A stretch of 64,000 nucleotides of DNA from Phytopythium helicoides (GCA_024867545.1 JANFNE010000011.1:744001-808000), one strand, 5' to 3'; counted from the first letter of the stretch, positions 31,940 through 44,594 are shown. Notes: a model not told the origin generated them from the letters alone. Program-made: numbers and translations.

Positions 31940-32011
31940 TGAGGGAAGAGGGGATCGAACCCCCGACCGCTGGGACTGGAATCCAGCGCTCTACCACTGA
32001 GCTATTCCCCC
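31940..32011 (-). tRNA. tRNA-Trp(CCA), unit 18
   Basis: Consensus gene with one extra T just past the 3' end. Confidence 0.8.
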
Positions 32012-32271
32012 ATTGCATATCATTCGCATCACACAAACACAACAAACCTCAGCTACTATCCAACACACACACAACACACACAACACACAAACCAACAAAC
32101 AAACAACTACCGGACTCGACCAGGTCAGTGGGACTCGATATCGAATGACGAACGATGTGTGTGTGGTTGTGTGTGTTTGTGTTTGTGGTATAGTTTGTGG
32201 TTGTTGTTTGTGGTGGTGTTTGTTTTGTGAGTGGTGTGTAGTATGTAGTGTTTGTGTGTGTTAGTCCGTAA

Positions 32272-32344
32272 GCCCCTATAGCTCAGTGGTAGAGCACTCG
32301 CTTCGTAAGCGAAAGGTCGGTGGTTCGAATCCCGCCTGGGGGCT
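32272..32344 (+). tRNA. tRNA-Thr(CGT), unit 18, B-box insertion
   Basis: 'ttcgaatcccg' adds an A in the T loop. Confidence 0.82.
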
Positions 32345-33180
32345 CATCTTTTCATATTCTCACTTTTTTTCACTCACTCGCTCACACTCCCTTCCTTCCT
32401 TCTTTTCACACAATTCGTGTGGCACACACACAACACATCACCTCACTCGGACACATTCACAATCGACATACCCTTTCGCTTCTTTTCTCTCTGACACATT
32501 CACACCCATTTATACCATCCCATTCTGTCCATCACATCCACCCGATCGACCTCGCATTAGTTTGTTTGCATATGCATTAGTATGCTTGCTACTTTCACGC
32601 TACGCTGTTTCCTACTCAAACCAACACTCTTTCTTTCCATCAAGCACTTTGCTTTCCATTCCAGTACAAGAAACGGACAACCGTGTCGCCATCAACCGAG
32701 ATCAACGAAATGATGACGGTTTCTTTCGCCTGCAACGCATCGATAGTGTGCGAACTTGCTGCTCGTTTCATGCCTCATGCACACGAAGAGAAAGAAACTG
32801 GAAAAAGAAAGAAAGAAAGGACACAAAAGGACACAAATCAAATCGACAAATCGACACAGAACAGAAACAAGGGACGTGATGAGCAACTTGAATGTGGTTG
32901 TGGCGAGTGTTGGTCAGTTACGAATGTTGTGCGTGTGAAGTGAAGTATTCGTTACGTGTGTGTGTGTGTGTGTTTGTTTGTATGTTTGTATGTATGTGTG
33001 AGTGTTGATCATGTGGTCATTTTTATGCGTTGAAAAGTTTGTGTGATGTGGTATGATAGTGTGTTGTGTGTTGTTGTTGAGTTTGGTGTGTTGTGTGTTG
33101 GTGTGTTGGTTGTTTGATGAGGGTGTGTTGTTGCTATTTGAGGGTGTGTTGATTGTGGTGTTTGTTGCGGAATGGTGTGA

Positions 33181-33261
33181 GACAGCTTGGCCGAGTGGTT
33201 AAGGCGATAGCCTGCTAAGTTATTGGGGAAACCCGCGTGAGTTCGAATCTCACAGCTGTCG
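33181..33261 (+). tRNA. tRNA-Ser(GCT), unit 19
   Basis: Consensus gene; clean sequence resumes here. Confidence 0.96.
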
Positions 33262-33517
33262 ATTCTTTTCTTTCTTGGTTCTTTCCCACCACTCTCTTTT
33301 CTCATTTCCCACCCATCCCATCCGACCTCGAGCGCCATCCACACCATCTGCTGGTGTCGATGGGTCTGCGTATTTGTTTTGTTTTGTTTTGTTTTGTTGT
33401 TCTCGTCTTGTCCATTTCCCACTTGTCTTTGCGAGGGAGCAAAGCAAAGTCGAAAGTGGTTTTGGACATGGCGTCCAAAGACGAGTATTTATAGGTGTGT
33501 GGGAGGCGGTGAAAGTA

Positions 33518-33542
33518 GGAACCACTTCGGTGGTCATCCGTA

Positions 33543-33573
<31 letters not shown>

Positions 33574-33623
33574 GGCCCCTGCGCAAGGATGACACGCATA
33601 AATCGAGAAGTATCGCACTTTTT
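33518..33623 (+). ncRNA. U6: U6 snRNA, unit 19
   Basis: Consensus gene; TATA box 33486-33493. Confidence 0.95.
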
Positions 33624-33754
33624 ATGGAGGTGTCGTACAACCATGTGAACTCAATCCAACCATCGCGAGTTGGGTTGATTTGGTGGCGTGATGGTATTTG
33701 GAAAAGAAGGTGCAGAAGGAGAGTTGTGTGCGCGTGGAAAAAGATGGAAAAGGC

Positions 33755-33826
33755 TGAGGGAAGAGGGGATCGAACCCCCGACCGCTGGGACTGGAATCCA
33801 GCGCTCTACCACTGAGCTATTCCCCC
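33755..33826 (-). tRNA. tRNA-Trp(CCA), unit 19
   Basis: Consensus gene. Confidence 0.8.
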
Positions 33827-34091
33827 ATTGCATATCATTCGCATCACACAAACACAACAAACCATCCAGCTACTATTCCAACACACACACAACACACACA
33901 ACACACAAACAAACAAACAAACAACTACCGGACTCGACCAGGTCAGTGGGACTCGATGATCGAATGACGGAACGATGTGTGTGTGGTATGTGTGTGTTTG
34001 TGTTTGTGGTATAGTTTGTGGTTGTTGTTTGTGGTGGTGTTTGTTTGTGAGTGGTGTGTAGTATGTAGTGTTTGTGTGTGTTAGTCCGTAA

Positions 34092-34163
34092 GCCCCTATA
34101 GCTCAGTGGTAGAGCACTCGCTTCGTAAGCGAAAGGTCGGTGGTTCGATCCCGCCTGGGGGCT
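34092..34163 (+). tRNA. tRNA-Thr(CGT), unit 19
   Basis: Consensus gene. Confidence 0.94.
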
Positions 34164-35000
34164 CATCTTTTCATATTCTCACTTTTTTTCACTCACTCGC
34201 TCACACTCCCTTCCTTCCTTCTTTTCACACAATTCGTGTGGCACACACACAACACATCACCTCACTCGGACACATTCACATCGACATACCCTTTCGCTTC
34301 TTTTCCTCTCTGACACATTCACACCCATTTATACCATCCCATTCTGTCATCACATCCACCCGATCGACCTCGCATTAGTTTGTTTGCATATGCATTAGTA
34401 TGCTTGCTACTTTCACGCTACGCTGTTTCCTACTCAAACCAACACTCTTTCTTTCCATCAAGCACTTTGCTTTCCATTCCAGTACAAGAAACGGACAACC
34501 GTGTCGCCATCAACCGAGATCAACGAAATGATGACGGTTTCTTTCGCCTGCAACGCATCGATAGTGTGCGAACTTGCTGCTCGTTTCATGCCTCATGCAC
34601 ACGAAGAGAAAGAAACTGGAAAAAGAAAGAAAGAAAGGACACAAAAGGACACAAATCAAATCGACAAATCGACACAGAACAGAACAAGGGACGTGATGAG
34701 GCAACTTGAATGTGGTTGTGGCGAGTGTTGGTCAGTTACGAATGTTGTGCGTGTGAAGTGAAGTATTCGTTACGTGTGTGTGTGTGTGTGTTTGTGTTTG
34801 TATGTTTGTATGTATGTGTGAGTGTTGATCATGTGGTCATTTTTATGCGTTGAAAAGTTTGTGTGATGTGGTATGATAGTGTGTTGTGTGTTGTTGTTGA
34901 GTTTGGTGTGTTGTGTGTTGGTGTGTTGGTTGTTTGATGAGGGTGTGTTGTTGCTATTTGAGGGTGTGTTGATTGTGGTGTTTGTTGCGGAATGGTGTGA

Positions 35001-35081
35001 GACAGCTTGGCCGAGTGGTTAAGGCGATAGCCTGCTAAGTTATTGGGGAAACCCGCGTGAGTTCGAATCTCACAGCTGTCG
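35001..35081 (+). tRNA. tRNA-Ser(GCT), unit 20
   Basis: Consensus gene. Confidence 0.96.
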
Positions 35082-35337
35082 ATTCTTTTCTTTCTTGGTT
35101 CTTTCCCACCACTCTCTTTTCTCATTTCCCACCCATCCCATCCGACCTCGAGCGCCATCCACACCATCTGCTGGTGTCGATGGGTCTGCGTATTTGTTTT
35201 GTTTTGTTTTGTTTTGTTGTTCTCGTCTTGTCCATTTCCCACTTGTCTTTGCGAGGGAGCAAAGCAAAGTCGAAAGTGGTTTTGGACATGGCGTCCAAAG
35301 ACGAGTATTTATAGGTGTGTGGGAGGCGGTGAAAGTA

Positions 35338-35362
35338 GGAACCACTTCGGTGGTCATCCGTA

Positions 35363-35393
<31 letters not shown>

Positions 35394-35443
35394 GGCCCCT
35401 GCGCAAGGATGACACGCATAAATCGAGAAGTATCGCACTTTTT
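35338..35443 (+). ncRNA. U6: U6 snRNA, unit 20
   Basis: Consensus gene; TATA box 35306-35313. Confidence 0.95.
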
Positions 35444-35574
35444 ATGGAGGTGTCGTACAACCATGTGAACTCAATCCAACCATCGCGAGTTGGGTTGATT
35501 TGGTGGCGTGATGGTATTTGGAAAAGAAGGTGCAGAAGGAGAGTTGTGTGCGCGTGGAAAAAGATGGAAAAGGC

Positions 35575-35646
35575 TGAGGAAGAGGGGATCGCACCCCCGA
35601 CACGCTGGGACTGGAATCCAGCGCTCTACCACTGAGCTATTCCCCC
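35575..35646 (-). tRNA. tRNA-Trp(CCA), unit 20, altered
   Basis: Acceptor lacks a G ('tgaggaag' on +), the T loop has A to C ('gatcgcacc'), and one A is inserted in the variable loop ('cgacacgctg'). The rest of the unit is nearly clean. Confidence 0.68.
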
Positions 35647-35914
35647 ATTGCATATCATTCGCATCACACAAACACAACAAACCATCCAGCTACTATTCCA
35701 ACACACACACAACACACACAACATCAACCAAACAAACAAACAAACAACTACCGGACTCGACCAGGTCAGTGGGACTCGATGATCGAATGACGGAACGATG
35801 TGTGTGTGGTATGTGTGTGTTTGTGTTTGTGGTATAGTTTGTGGTTGTTGTTTGTGGTGGTGTTTGTTTGTGAGTGGTGTGTAGTATGTAGTGTTTGTGT
35901 GTGTTAGTCCGTAA

Positions 35915-35986
35915 GCCCCTATAGCTCAGTGGTAGAGCACTCGCTTCGTAAGCGAAAGGTCGGTGGTTCGATCCCGCCTGGGGGCT
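35915..35986 (+). tRNA. tRNA-Thr(CGT), unit 20
   Basis: Consensus gene. Confidence 0.94.
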
Positions 35987-36823
35987 CATCTTTTCATATT
36001 CTCACTTTTTTTCACTCACTCGCTCACACTCCCTTCCTTCCTTCTTTTCACACAATTCGTGTGGCACACACACAACACATCACCTCACTCGGACACATTC
36101 ACATCGACATACCCTTTCGCTTCTTTTCCTCTCTGACACATTCACACCCATTTATACCATCCCATTCTGTCATCACATCCACCCGATCGACCTCGCATTA
36201 GTTTGTTTGCATATGCATTAGTATGCTTGCTACTTTCACGCTACGCTGTTTCCTACTCAAACCAACACTCTTTCTTTCCATCAAGCACTTTGCTTTCCAT
36301 TCCAGTACAAGAAACGGACAACCGTGTCGCCATCAACCGAGATCAACGAAATGATGACGGTTTCTTTCGCCTGCAACGCATCGATAGTGTGCGAACTTGC
36401 TGCTCGTTTCATGCCTCATGCACACGAAGAGAAAGAAACTGGAAAAAGAAAGAAAGAAAGGACACAAAAGGACACAAATCAAATCGACAAATCGACACAG
36501 AACAGAACAAGGGACGTGATGAGGCAACTTGAATGTGGTTGTGGCGAGTGTTGGTCAGTTACGAATGTTGTGCGTGTGAAGTGAAGTATTCGTTACGTGT
36601 GTGTGTGTGTGTGTTTGTGTTTGTATGTTTGTATGTATGTGTGAGTGTTGATCATGTGGTCATTTTTATGCGTTGAAAAGTTTGTGTGATGTGGTATGAT
36701 AGTGTGTTGTGTGTTGTTGTTGAGTTTGGTGTGTTGTGTGTTGGTGTGTTGGTTGTTTGATGAGGGTGTGTTGTTGCTATTTGAGGGTGTGTTGATTGTG
36801 GTGTTTGTTGCGGAATGGTGTGA

Positions 36824-36904
36824 GACAGCTTGGCCGAGTGGTTAAGGCGATAGCCTGCTAAGTTATTGGGGAAACCCGCGTGAGTTCGAATCTCACAGCT
36901 GTCG
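36824..36904 (+). tRNA. tRNA-Ser(GCT), unit 21
   Basis: Consensus gene. Confidence 0.96.
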
Positions 36905-37156
36905 ATTCTTTTCTTTCTTGGTTCTTTCCCACCACTCTCTTTTCTCATTTCCCACCCATCCCATCCGACCTCGAGCGCCATCCACACCATCTGCTGGTGT
37001 CGATGGGTCTGCGTATTTGTTTTGTTTTGTTTTGTTTTGTTGTTCTCGTCTTGTCCATTTCCCACTTGTCTTTGCGAGGGAGCAAAGCAAAGTCGAAAGT
37101 GGTTTTGGACATGGCGTCCAAAGACGAGTATTTATAGGTGGAGGCGGTGTCAAGTA

Positions 37157-37182
37157 GTGAACCACTTCGGTGGTCATCCGTA

Positions 37183-37213
<31 letters not shown>

Positions 37214-37263
37214 GGCCCCTGCGCAAGGATGACACGCATAAATCGAGAAGTATCGCACTTTTT
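37157..37263 (+). ncRNA. U6: U6 snRNA, unit 21, altered promoter linker
   Basis: Gene body is consensus from GAACC onward, with an extra T at the start ('gtagtgaacc'). The linker after TATA (37129-37136) is rearranged and about 3 bp shorter ('ggtggaggcggtgtcaag'). Confidence 0.9.
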
Positions 37264-37395
37264 ATGGAGGTGTCGTACAACCATGTGAACTCAATCCAAC
37301 CATCGCGAGTTGGGTTGAATTTGGTGGCGTGATGGTATTTGGAAAAGAAGGTGCAGAAGGAGAGTTGTGTGCGCGTGGAAAAAGATGGAAAAGGC

Positions 37396-37468
37396 TGAGG
37401 GGAAGAGGGGATCGAACCCCCGACCGCTGGGACTGGAATCCAGCGCTCTACCACTGAGCTATTCCCCC
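37396..37468 (-). tRNA. tRNA-Trp(CCA), unit 21, one insertion
   Basis: Extra G in the 3' acceptor strand ('tgaggggaag' on +). Confidence 0.74.
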
Positions 37469-37736
37469 ATTGCATATCATTCGCATCACACAAACACAAC
37501 AAACCATCCAGCTACTATTCCAACACACACACAACACACACAACACACAAACAAACAAACTAACATACTACCGGACTCGACCAGGTCAGTGGGACTCGAT
37601 GATCGAATGACGGAACGATGTGTGTGTGGTATGTGTGTGTGTTTGTGTTTGTGGTATAGTTTGTGGTTGTTGTTTGTGGTGGTGTTTGTTTGTGAGTGGT
37701 GTGTAGTATGTAGTGTTTGTGTGTGTTAGTCCGTAA

Positions 37737-37809
37737 GCCCCTATAGCTCAGTGGTAGAGCACTCGCTTCGTAAGGCGAAAGGTCGGTGGTTCGATCCCGC
37801 CTGGGGGCT
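37737..37809 (+). tRNA. tRNA-Thr(CGT), unit 21, one insertion
   Basis: Extra G in the 3' anticodon stem ('cgtaaggcg'). Confidence 0.85.
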
Positions 37810-38652
37810 CATCTTTTCATATTCTCACTTTTTTTCACTCACTCGCTCACACTCCCTTCCTTCCTTCTTTTCACACAATTCGTGAGGCACACACACAACA
37901 CATCACCTCACTCGGACACATTCACATCGACATACCCTTTCGCTTCTTTTCCTCTCGGACACATTCACACCCATTTATACCATCCCATTCTGTCATCACA
38001 TCCACCGCTCGACCTCGCATTAGTTTGTTTGCATATGCATTGTATGCTTGCTACTTTCACGCTACGCTGTTTCCTACTCAACCAACACTCTTTCTTTCCA
38101 TCAAGCACTTTGCTTTCCATTCCAATACAAGAAACGGACAACCGTGTCGCCATCAACCGAGATCAACGAAATGATGACGGTTTCTTTCGCCTGCAACGCA
38201 TCGATAGTGTGCGAACTTGCTGCTCGTTTCATGCCTCATGCACACGAAGAGAAAGAAACTGGAAAAAGAAAGAAAGAAAGGACACAAAAGGACACAAATC
38301 AAATCGACAAATCGACACAGAAACAGAACAAGGGACGTGATGAGCAACTTGAATGTGGTTTGTGGCGAGTGTTGGTCAGTTACGAATGTTGTGCGTGTGA
38401 AGGTGAAGTATTCGTTACGTGTGTGTGTGTGTGTGTTTGTGTTTTGTATGTTTGTATGTATGTGTGAGTGGTTGATCATGTGGTCATTTTTATGCGTTGG
38501 AAAAGTTTGTTTGTGATGTGGGTATGATAGTGTGTTGTGTGTTGTTGTTGAGTTTGGTGTGTTTGTGTTGGTGTGGTGGTGTTGTTTGATGAGGGTGTGT
38601 TGTTGCTATTTGAGGGTGTGTTGAGTGTGGTGTTTGTTGCGGAATGGTGTGA

Positions 38653-38731
38653 GACAGCTTGGCCGAGTGGTTAGGCGATAGCCTGCTAAGTTATGGGGAA
38701 ACCCGCGTGAGTTCGAATCTCACAGCTGTCG
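38653..38731 (+). tRNA. tRNA-Ser(GCT), unit 22, two deletions
   Basis: 79 nt: one A lost in the D loop and one T lost before the variable arm. Confidence 0.82.
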
Positions 38732-38989
38732 ATTCTTTTTCTTCTTGGTTCTTTCCCACCACTCTCTTTTCTCATTTCCCACCCATCCCATCCGACCTCG
38801 AGCGCCATCCACACCATCTGCTGGTGTCGATGGGTCTGCGTATTTGTTTTGTTTTGTTTTGTTTGTTGTCTCTCGTCTTGTCCATTTCCCACTTGTCTTT
38901 GCGAGGGAGCAAAGCAAAGTCGAAAGTGGTTTTGGGACATGGCGTCCAAAGACGAGTATTTATAGGTGTGTGGGAGGCGGGTGAAAGTA

Positions 38990-39014
38990 GGAACCACTTC
39001 GGTGGTCATCCGTA

Positions 39015-39045
<31 letters not shown>

Positions 39046-39095
39046 GGCCCCTGCGCAAGGATGACACGCATAAATCGAGAAGTATCGCACTTTTT
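38990..39095 (+). ncRNA. U6: U6 snRNA, unit 22
   Basis: Consensus gene. The linker from TATA (38957-38964) is one base longer. Confidence 0.94.
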
Positions 39096-39226
39096 AGGGA
39101 GGTGTCGTACAACCATGTGAACTCAATCCAACCATCGCGAGTTGGGTTTGATTTGGTGGCGTGATGGTATTTGGAAAAGAGGTGCAGAAGGAGAGTTGTG
39201 TGCGCGTGGAAAAAGATGGAAAAGGC

Positions 39227-39298
39227 TGAGGGAAGAGGGGATCGAACCCCCGACCGCTGGGACTGGAATCCAGCGCTCTACCACTGAGCTATTCCCCC
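39227..39298 (-). tRNA. tRNA-Trp(CCA), unit 22
   Basis: Consensus gene. Confidence 0.8.
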
Positions 39299-39565
39299 AT
39301 TGCATATCATTCGCATCACACAAACACAACAAACCATCCAGCTACTATTCCAACACACACACAACACACACAACACTCAAACAAACAAACAAACAACTAC
39401 CGGTACTCGACCAGGTCAGTGGGGACTCGATGAATCGAATGACGGAACGTTGTGTGTGTGGTATGTGTGTGTTTGTGTTTGTGTATAGTTTGTGGTTGTT
39501 GTTTGTGGTCGTGTTTGTTTGTGAGTGGTGTGTAGTATGTAGTGTTTGTGTGTGTTAGTCCGTAA

Positions 39566-39639
39566 GCCCCTATAGCTCAGTGGTTAGAGCACTTCGCTTC
39601 GTAAGCGAAAGGTCGTGTGGTTCGATCCCGCTGGGGGCT
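39566..39639 (+). tRNA. tRNA-Thr(CGT), unit 22, damaged
   Basis: Three inserted T (D loop, anticodon stem, variable loop) and one lost C in the T stem. Confidence 0.7.
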
Positions 39640-40480
39640 CATCTTTTCATATTTCTCACTTTTTTCACTCACTCGCACTCACTCCCTTCCTTCCTTCTTT
39701 TCACACAATTCGTGTGGCACAGTATCACTACACATCACCTCACTCGGACACATTCACATCGACATACCCTTTCGCTTCTTTTCCTCTCTGACACATTCAC
39801 AACCCATTTATACCATCCCATTCTGTCATCACATCCACTCCGATCGACTCGCATTAGTTTGTTTGCATATGCATTAGTATGCTTGCTACTTTCACGCTAC
39901 GCTGTTTCCTACTCAAACCAACACTCTTTCTTTCCATCAAGCACTTGCTTTCCATTCCAGTACAAGAAACGGACAACCGTGGTCGCCATCAACCGAGATC
40001 CAACGAAATGATGACGGTTTCTTTCGCCTGCAACGCATCGATAGGTGTGCGAACTTGCTGCTCGTTTCATGCCTCATGCACACAGAAAGGAGAAAGAAAC
40101 TGGAAAAAGAAAGAAAGAAAGGACACAAAAGGACACAAATCAAATCGACAAATCGACACAGAACAGAACAAGGGACGTGATGTAGGCAACTTGAATGTGG
40201 TTGTGGCGAGTGTTGGTCAGTTACGAATGTTGTGCGTTGTGAAGTGAAGTATTCGTTACGTGTGTGTGTGTGTGTGTTTGTATGTTTGTATGTATGTGTG
40301 AGTGTTGATCATGTGGTCATTTTTATGCGTTGAAAAGTTTGTGTGATGTGGTATGATAGTGTGTTGTGTGTTGTTGTTGAGTTTGGTGTGTTGTGTGTTG
40401 GTGTGTTGGTTGTTTGATGAGGGTGTGTTGTTGCTATTTGAGGGTGTGTTGATTGTGGTGTTTGTTGCGGAATGGTGTGA

Positions 40481-40561
40481 GACAGCTTGGCCGAGTGGTT
40501 AAGGCGATAGCCTGCTAAGTTATTGGGGAAACCCGCGTGAGTTCGAATCTCACAGCTGTCG
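40481..40561 (+). tRNA. tRNA-Ser(GCT), unit 23
   Basis: Consensus gene. Confidence 0.96.
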
Positions 40562-40817
40562 ATTCTTTTCTTTCTTGGTTCTTTCCCACCACTCTCTTTT
40601 CTCATTTCCCACCCATCCCATCCGACCTCGAGCGCCATCCACACCATCTGCTGGTGTCGATGGGTCTGCGTATTTGTTTTGTTTTGTTTTGTTTTGTTGT
40701 TCTCGTCTTGTCCATTTCCCACTTGTCTTTGCGAGGGAGCAAAGCAAAGTCGAAAGTGGTTTTGGACATGGCGTCCAAAGACGAGTATTTATAGGTGTGT
40801 GGGAGGCGGTGAAAGTA

Positions 40818-40842
40818 GGAACCACTTCGGTGGTCATCCGTA

Positions 40843-40873
<31 letters not shown>

Positions 40874-40923
40874 GGCCCCTGCGCAAGGATGACACGCATA
40901 AATCGAGAAGTATCGCACTTTTT
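40818..40923 (+). ncRNA. U6: U6 snRNA, unit 23
   Basis: Consensus gene; TATA box 40786-40793. Confidence 0.95.
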
Positions 40924-41054
40924 ATGGAGGTGTCGTACAACCATGTGAACTCAATCCAACCATCGCGAGTTGGGTTGATTTGGTGGCGTGATGGTATTTG
41001 GAAAAGAAGGTGCAGAAGGAGAGTTGTGTGCGCGTGGAAAAAGATGGAAAAGGC

Positions 41055-41126
41055 TGAGGGAAGAGGGGATCGAACCCCCGACCGCTGGGACTGGAATCCA
41101 GCGCTCTACCACTGAGCTATTCCCCC
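41055..41126 (-). tRNA. tRNA-Trp(CCA), unit 23
   Basis: Consensus gene. Confidence 0.8.
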
Positions 41127-41390
41127 ATTGCATATCATTCGCATCACACAAACACAACAAACCATCCAGCTACTATTCCAACACACACACAACACACACA
41201 ACACACAAACAAACAAACAAACAACTACCGGACTCGACCAGGTCAGTGGGACTCGATGATCGAATGACGGAACGATGTGTGTGTGGTATGTGTGTGTTTG
41301 TGTTGTGGTATAGTTTGTGGTTGTTGTTTGTGGTGGTGTTTGTTTGTGAGTGGTGTGTAGTATGTAGTGTTTGGGTGTGTTAGTCCGTAA

Positions 41391-41464
41391 GCCCCTATAG
41401 CTCAGTGGTAGAGCACTCGCTTCGTAAGCGAAAGGTCGGTGGGTTGCGATCCCGCCTGGGGGCT
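41391..41464 (+). tRNA. tRNA-Thr(CGT), unit 23, B-box insertions
   Basis: Two extra G in the T arm ('gtgggttgcgatcc'). Confidence 0.75.
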
Positions 41465-42323
41465 CATCTTTTCATATTCTCACTTTTTTTCACTCACTCG
41501 CTCACACATCACCTTCCTTCCTTCATTTTCACACAATTCGTGTGGCACACACACAACACTGCACCTCACTCGGACACATTCACATCGACATACCCTTTCG
41601 CTTCTTTTCCTCTCTGACACATTCACACCCATTTATACCATCCCATTCTGTCATCACATCCACCGCGATCGACCTCGCATTAGTTTGTTTGGGGGGCATA
41701 TGCATTAGTATGCTTGCTACTTTCACGCTACGCTGTTTCCTACTCAAACCAACACTCTTTCTTTCCCATCAAGCACTTTGCTTTCCATTCCAGTACAAGA
41801 AACGGACAACGTGTCGCCATCAACCGAGATCATACGAAATGATGACGGTTTTCTTTCGCCTGCAACGCATCGCATAGTGTCGCGACACTTGCTGCTCGTT
41901 TCATGGCCTCATGCACACGAAGGAGAAAGAAACTGGAAAAAGAAAGAAAGAAAGGACACAAAAGGACACAAATCAAATCGACAAATCGACACAGAACAGA
42001 ACAAGGGGACGTGATGAGGCAACTTGAATGGTGGTTTGTGGCGAGTGTGGTCAGTTACGAATGTTGCGTGTGAAGTGAAGTATTCGTTACGTGTGTGTGT
42101 GTGTGTGTGTTTGTATGTTTGTATGTATGTGTGAGTGTTGATCATGTGGTCAGTTTTATGCGTTGAAAAGTTTGTGGTGATGTGGTATGATAGTAGGGTT
42201 GTGTGTTGTGTGTTGTTGTTGAGTTTGGTGTGTTGTGTGTTGGTGTAGTTGGTTGTTTGATGAGGGTGTGTTGTTGCTATTTGAGGGTGTGTTGATTGTG
42301 GTGTTTGTTGCGGAATGGTGTGA

Positions 42324-42406
42324 GACAGCTTGGGCCGAGTGGTTAAGGCGATAGCCTGCTAAGTTTTTTGGGGAAACCCGCGTGAGTTCGAATCTCACAG
42401 CTGTCG
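42324..42406 (+). tRNA. tRNA-Ser(GCT), unit 24, altered
   Basis: Extra G at positions 8-10 ('gcttgggcc'), and 'aagttttttgggg' replaces 'aagttattgggg'. Confidence 0.78.
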
Positions 42407-42666
42407 ATTCTTTTCTTTCTTGGTTCTTTCCCACCACTCTCTTTTCTCATTTCCCACCCATCCCATCCGACCTCGAGCGGCCATCCACACCATCTGCTGG
42501 TGTCGATGGGTCTGCGTATTTGTTTTGGTTTTGTTTTGTTTTGTTGTTCTCGGTCTTGTCCATTTCCACTTGTCTTTGCGAGGGAGCAAAGCAAAGTCGA
42601 AAGTGGTTTTGGGACATGGCGTCCAAAGACGAGTATTTATAGGTTGTGTGGGAGGCGGTGAAAGTA

Positions 42667-42693
42667 GGAACCACTTCGGTGGTCATCCGACAA

Positions 42694-42724
<31 letters not shown>

Positions 42725-42774
42725 GGCCCCTGCACAAGGATGACACGCATAAATCGAGAAGTATCGCACTTTTT
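42667..42774 (+). ncRNA. U6: U6 snRNA, unit 24, altered
   Basis: 'catccgacaaaaaattgg' adds two bases, and G to A in 'cctgcacaagg'. TATA box 42634-42641. Confidence 0.85.
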
Positions 42775-42908
42775 ATGGAGGTGTCGTACAACCAGTGAAC
42801 TCAATCCAACCATCGCGAGTTGGGTTGATTTGGTGGCGTGATGGTATTTGGGAAAAGAAGGTTGCAGAAGAGGAGAGTTGAGTGCGCGTGGAAAAAGATG
42901 GAAAAGGC

Positions 42909-42980
42909 TGAGGGAAGAGGGGAATCGAACCCCGACCGCTGGGACTGGAATCCAGCGCTCTACCACTGAGCTATTCCCCC
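42909..42980 (-). tRNA. tRNA-Trp(CCA), unit 24, altered T arm
   Basis: On +, 'ggggaatcgaaccccgacc' gains an A and loses a C. Confidence 0.7.
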
Positions 42981-43246
42981 ATTGCATATCATTCGCATCA
43001 CACAAACACAACAAACCATCCAGCTACTATTCCAACACACACACAACACACACAACACACAAACAAACAAACAAACAACTACCGGACTCGACCAGGTCAG
43101 TGGGACTCGATGATCGACTTGACGGAACGATGTGTGTGTGGTATGTGTGTGTTTGTGTTTGTGGTAGTGTTTGTGGTTGTTGTTTGTGGTGGTGTTTGTT
43201 TGTGAGTGGTGTGTAGTATGTAGTGTTTGTGTGTGTTAGTCCGTAA

Positions 43247-43318
43247 GCCCCTATAGCTCAGTGGTAGAGCACTCGCTTCGTAAGCGAAAGGTCGGTGGTT
43301 CGATCCCGCCTGGGGGCT
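43247..43318 (+). tRNA. tRNA-Thr(CGT), unit 24
   Basis: Consensus gene. Confidence 0.94.
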
Positions 43319-44151
43319 CATCTTTTCATATTCTCACTTTTTTTCACTCACTCGCTCACACTCCCTTCCTTCCTGCTTTTCACACAATTCGTGTGGCACA
43401 CACACAACACATCACCTCACTCGGACACATTCACATCGACATACCCTTTCGCTTCTTTTCCTCTCTGACACATTCACACCCATTTATACCATCCCATTCT
43501 GTCATCACATCCACCCGATCGACCTCGCATTAGTTTGTTTGCATATGCATTAGTATGCTTGCTACTTTCACGCTACGCTGTTTCCTACTCAAACCAACAC
43601 TCTTTCTTTCCATCAAGCACTTTGCTTTCCATTCCAGTACAAGAAACGGACAACCGTGTCGCCATCAACCGAGATCAACGAAATGATGACGGTTTCTTTC
43701 GCCTGCAACGCATCGATAGTGTGCGAACTTGCTGCTCGTTTCATGCCTCATGCACACGAAGAGAAAGAAACTGGAAAAAGAAAGAAAGAAAGGACACAAA
43801 AGGACACAAATCAAATCGACAAATCGACACAGAACAGAACAAGGGACGTGATGAGGCAACTTGAATGTGGTTGTGGCGAGTGTTGGTCAGTTACGAATGT
43901 TGTGCGTGTGAAGTGAAGTATTCGTTACGTGTGTGTGTGTGTTTGTGTTTGTATGTTTGTATGTATGTGTGAGTGTTGATCATGTGGTCATTTTTATGCG
44001 TTGAAAAGTTTGTGTGATGTGGTATGATAGTGTGTTGTGTGTTGTTGTTGAGTTTGGTGTGTTGTGTGTTGGTGTGTTGGTTGTTTGATGAGGGTGTGTT
44101 GTTGCTATTTGAGGGTGTGTTGATTGTGGTGTTTGTTGCGGAATGGTGTGA

Positions 44152-44232
44152 GACAGCTTGGCCGAGTGGTTAAGGCGATAGCCTGCTAAGTTATTGGGGA
44201 AACCCGCGTGAGTTCGAATCTCACAGCTGTCG
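44152..44232 (+). tRNA. tRNA-Ser(GCT), unit 25
   Basis: Consensus gene. Confidence 0.96.
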
Positions 44233-44488
44233 ATTCTTTTCTTTCTTGGTTCTTTCCCACCACTCTCTTTTCTCATTTCCCACCCATCCCATCCGACCTC
44301 GAGCGCCATCCACACCATCTGCTGGTGTCGATGGGTCTGCGTATTTGTTTTGTTTTGTTTTGTTTTGTTGTTCTCGTCTTGTCCATTTCCCACTTGTCTT
44401 TGCGAGGGAGCAAAGCAAAGTCGAAAGTGGTTTTGGACATGGCGTCCAAAGACGAGTATTTATAGGTGTGTGGGAGGCGGTGAAAGTA

Positions 44489-44513
44489 GGAACCACTTCG
44501 GTGGTCATCCGTA

Positions 44514-44544
<31 letters not shown>

Positions 44545-44594
44545 GGCCCCTGCGCAAGGATGACACGCATAAATCGAGAAGTATCGCACTTTTT
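44489..44594 (+). ncRNA. U6: U6 snRNA, unit 25
   Basis: Consensus gene; TATA box 44457-44464. Confidence 0.95.
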
